Below are positions 5,978 to 7,195 of a stretch of DNA of 7,195 nt, one piece after another. A program made the translations under genes and the position numbers. The stretch comes from JBEKDJ01 sp050014415. GTDB lineage: Bacteria; Desulfobacterota; BSN033; UBA1163. How positions within the stretch are numbered: position 1 is the first letter of the stretch; every line of letters starts with the position of its first letter. The notes beneath the pieces were generated by a model. It made no database searches. It was not told the DNA's origin and worked only from the letters and a program-made list of their open reading frames with translations. Where the stretch lies: contig JBEKDJ010000249.1 of assembly GCA_050014415.1 (NCBI GenBank), positions 1-7,195 on the forward strand, read 5' to 3'.

Positions 5978-6712
5978 TTATGACTGAGGCTGATGCATGA
6001 TAAACATCCAGATGCCACGCATCATCAGAGTAATTGCAACGATCCGATAAAAGAAGGTCTCGGGAATGCGCTTAAGGAGGCGCCGGCCACCAATCGTGCC
6101 AAGGGACACTCCAATTGTGGCTAAAACGATGGTGGGCCATACTTCAGCAAGGCCGTGCGATTCTGTGTACAAATAGACTGGCATCCGTGCGGCATCCACC
6201 ATGAGTGCAATGGCTGTGGCAGTAGCAATGAAGGCCTTTTTTGGCACCTTCACCCCCAGCATGGCTGCTGATCGGATCCCGCCTTGATTTCCGACCAGGC
6301 CGCCGAACACACCTGAAAGCGCCCCGGCAACCCAGGCCGCTGTCCCTCTGAATTGAATTTGGCGAGCCATGCCAGTCAACTCCATTAAAGCGGCGAGTAT
6401 GAGCAGACCGCCAAACACGTAACTGAGGTCCCGGCTCTCGGCGTAGCTGAGGAGCAGCGCCCCGGCCAGACCGCCTGCCGCACTTGTGAGGCCAAAACTC
6501 CAAAAAATAGGAAAGTCAATATGCTGGCTGAGTGACCAATAACGGAGGGCTGTACCACAGAGGTGAGGAATAGCGGCCGCCGCAACGGCAAGTTTCGTTC
6601 CGATTTGGTGGGCAAGAACGGGGATGAGGAGACTGCCGATTCCAAAGCCGGCCACTGCAGCGACAGCGCCACTGATCACTCCGATTGGGAGGATCATGAT
6701 GATGACAGACAT
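5978..6712 (-). CDS. TauE/SafE-family membrane permease (putative sulfite/organosulfonate exporter family)
   Basis: This 244-residue integral membrane protein has about seven or eight hydrophobic segments. It belongs to the TauE/SafE (DUF81) family, whose members include exporters of sulfite or sulfonate-derived acids; the actual substrate cannot be read from the sequence. The N-terminal half begins with IGVISGAVAAVAGFGIGSLLIPVL, which carries the family's G-x-x-x-G-x-x-G-G-x-G-G/S-type helix. The second half repeats the pattern in AGALSGVFGGLVGNQGGIRSAAML, as expected from the family's internal duplication (about residues 1-95 and 125-240). The length is typical for a full protein. The start ATG at 6712 is the first residue of the first membrane helix; only a weak GAGAG lies upstream. 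The stop (TAA, 5978-5980) is followed immediately by the winged-helix fragment, so the gene's natural 3' flank has been replaced. It appears intact and is clearly more GC-rich than the left part of the window. Confidence 0.9.
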   Translation of the reverse strand: MSVIIMILPIGVISGAVAAVAGFGIGSLLIPVLAHQIGTKLAVAAAAIPHLCGTALRYWSLSQHIDFPIFWSFGLTSAAGGLAGALLLSYAESRDLSYVFGGLLILAALMELTGMARQIQFRGTAAWVAGALSGVFGGLVGNQGGIRSAAMLGVKVPKKAFIATATAIALMVDAARMPVYLYTESHGLAEVWPTIVLATIGVSLGTIGGRRLLKRIPETFFYRIVAITLMMRGIWMFIMHQPQS

Positions 6713-6728
6713 TGGCTATGTGTTCTCT

Positions 6729-6757
6729 CGATTGAAAGGAGAGGTTTGGGTCAATCG
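6729..6757. promoter_or_regulatory. Inverted repeat CGATTGA-15-TCAATCG in the leader of the TauE/SafE gene
   Basis: A perfect 7-bp inverted repeat (6729-6735 and 6751-6757) with a 15-base spacer lies 17-45 bases before the permease start. It could be an operator or an mRNA hairpin. A 7-bp match can arise by chance, so this is only a candidate. Confidence 0.3.
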
Positions 6758-6834
6758 GAGCGTGTAAAAATGGAACTTTCCTACAGCTATCCTGCTGGGG
6801 TAACTATCTGTCTCTGGACTTCTCCCGTTGACTT

Positions 6835-6840
6835 ATTATA
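6835..6840 (-). promoter_or_regulatory. Candidate -10 box (TATAAT) upstream of the TauE/SafE gene
   Basis: On the reverse strand a perfect TATAAT lies 122 bases before the permease start and downstream of the OsmC-like gene's end, so it could drive the permease separately. The hexamer 17 bases further up (CCATTG) is a poor -35 match, which keeps confidence low. Confidence 0.3.
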
Positions 6841-7075
6841 TCAAATTTCCAGGTCTGCAATGGAAATATTCATAACAAGGAATTAATTGTCGTCGCGACC
6901 TTTGACATGTGAATATATCTGCCAAAGCTGATGCCAAAAATGAAATCAAAAAGACAGAAGGTTTGATCTTCAAATCGCAGGTTTTTTGGATCCATAAAAC
7001 CCGAGCTTGATAGCAAATGTTGAAACTTCTTAAAATCGGAAGAGTCTACGTGGAGCACCTCGGTATAAGCTTTCC
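6841..7075. other. Gene-free stretch between the OsmC-like gene and the TauE/SafE promoter region
   Basis: With the permease leader this makes about 360 bases (6713-7075) without a recognised gene. A reverse-strand frame of 88 codons covers 6870-7136, but it starts inside the OsmC-like coding sequence in another frame and resembles nothing I know. A weak stem (GATTTGA/TCAAACC on the reverse strand, near 6958-6978) followed by CTTTTTG might end OsmC transcription, but it has a mismatch and a short T-run. I see nothing else. Confidence 0.4.
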
Positions 7076-7195
7076 TTACTCTTTGAGCGTTGATTTGATG
7101 ATGATCTTCGACTGAAGGGTTCGATGCACGGGGCACATGTCTGCAATCTCAAAAAGCCTCTTCCGTTGCTCTCTGTCGAGTGTGCCCAGCAGTTC
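7076..7195 (-). CDS. OsmC-family protein, C-terminal end (5' part outside window)
   Basis: Reading from the right edge on the reverse strand, 39 residues are visible before TAA at 7076-7078: ELLGTLDREQRKRLFEIADM, then CPVHRTLQSKIIIKSTLKE. The pattern helix-I-A-x-x-C-P-V-H-R-T-L followed by a beta strand and K-S-T-L is the signature end of OsmC/Ohr-type proteins. The Cys (codon 7133-7135) is the second of the two redox cysteines used by family members that reduce organic or other peroxides with thiols. The first Cys and the N-terminal fold lie outside the window, so the subtype (OsmC, Ohr or YhfA-like) cannot be told; C-P-V-H fits the YhfA-like group best. The frame is uninterrupted, so the gene is probably intact. 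Confidence 0.85.
   Translation of the reverse strand, partial: ELLGTLDREQRKRLFEIADMCPVHRTLQSKIIIKSTLKE

Noticed and set aside
6563..6886. 107-codon forward frame overlapping the permease start
   Set aside because: It is antisense to the permease gene and its leader, and shows no family resemblance.
6870..7136. 88-codon reverse-strand frame as a small gene
   Set aside because: Its start lies inside the OsmC coding region in a different frame, it has no recognisable motif and no ribosome binding site that I can see.

Overview
The window looks like an accessory region of an anaerobic bacterial genome. Desulfobacterota (syntrophic or sulfate-reducing relatives) or anaerobic Firmicutes are my best guesses, because a MoeA protein fused to a periplasmic-binding-like domain, a Tm-1-like (UPF0261) protein and a phenylacetate-CoA-ligase-type gene commonly occur there. 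This is inference from gene content only. The left part is heavily decayed; the right part is visibly more GC-rich and contains intact genes.

Region 1 (1-2294, + strand). The 3' end of a LysR-type regulator enters from the left edge. It is followed by a badly decayed phenylacetate-CoA ligase (PaaK-like) pseudogene at about 477-1007, recognisable only by joining pieces of two reading frames across stop codons. An intact Tm-1-like/UPF0261 gene (1065-2294) has a strong ribosome binding site. The three may once have formed a regulator-plus-catabolic unit for an aromatic or other organic acid, of which only the UPF0261 gene is still whole.

Region 2 (2295-3307). This holds a broken IS5-family transposase with a TGG-to-TAG-type stop and a missing N-terminus, then an AT-rich gene-free stretch.

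Region 3 (3308-5657). A complete moeA-PBP fusion gene (molybdenum/tungsten cofactor insertion plus a small-ligand-binding-like domain) lies between two nearly identical 130-bp direct repeats with a constant offset of 2220 bp. Each repeat carries two hairpins in the same orientation, an architecture like non-autonomous IS200/IS605-type or REP elements. The bracketed gene is the most interesting structure in the window.

Region 4 (5656-7195, - strand). The second repeat abuts the C-terminal fragment of a winged-helix-like mobile-element-associated protein. That fragment is followed by an intact TauE/SafE-family permease gene, whose leader has a candidate promoter and inverted repeat. The C-terminal end of an OsmC-family redox protein runs off the right edge. 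I found no tRNA, rRNA or CRISPR array.
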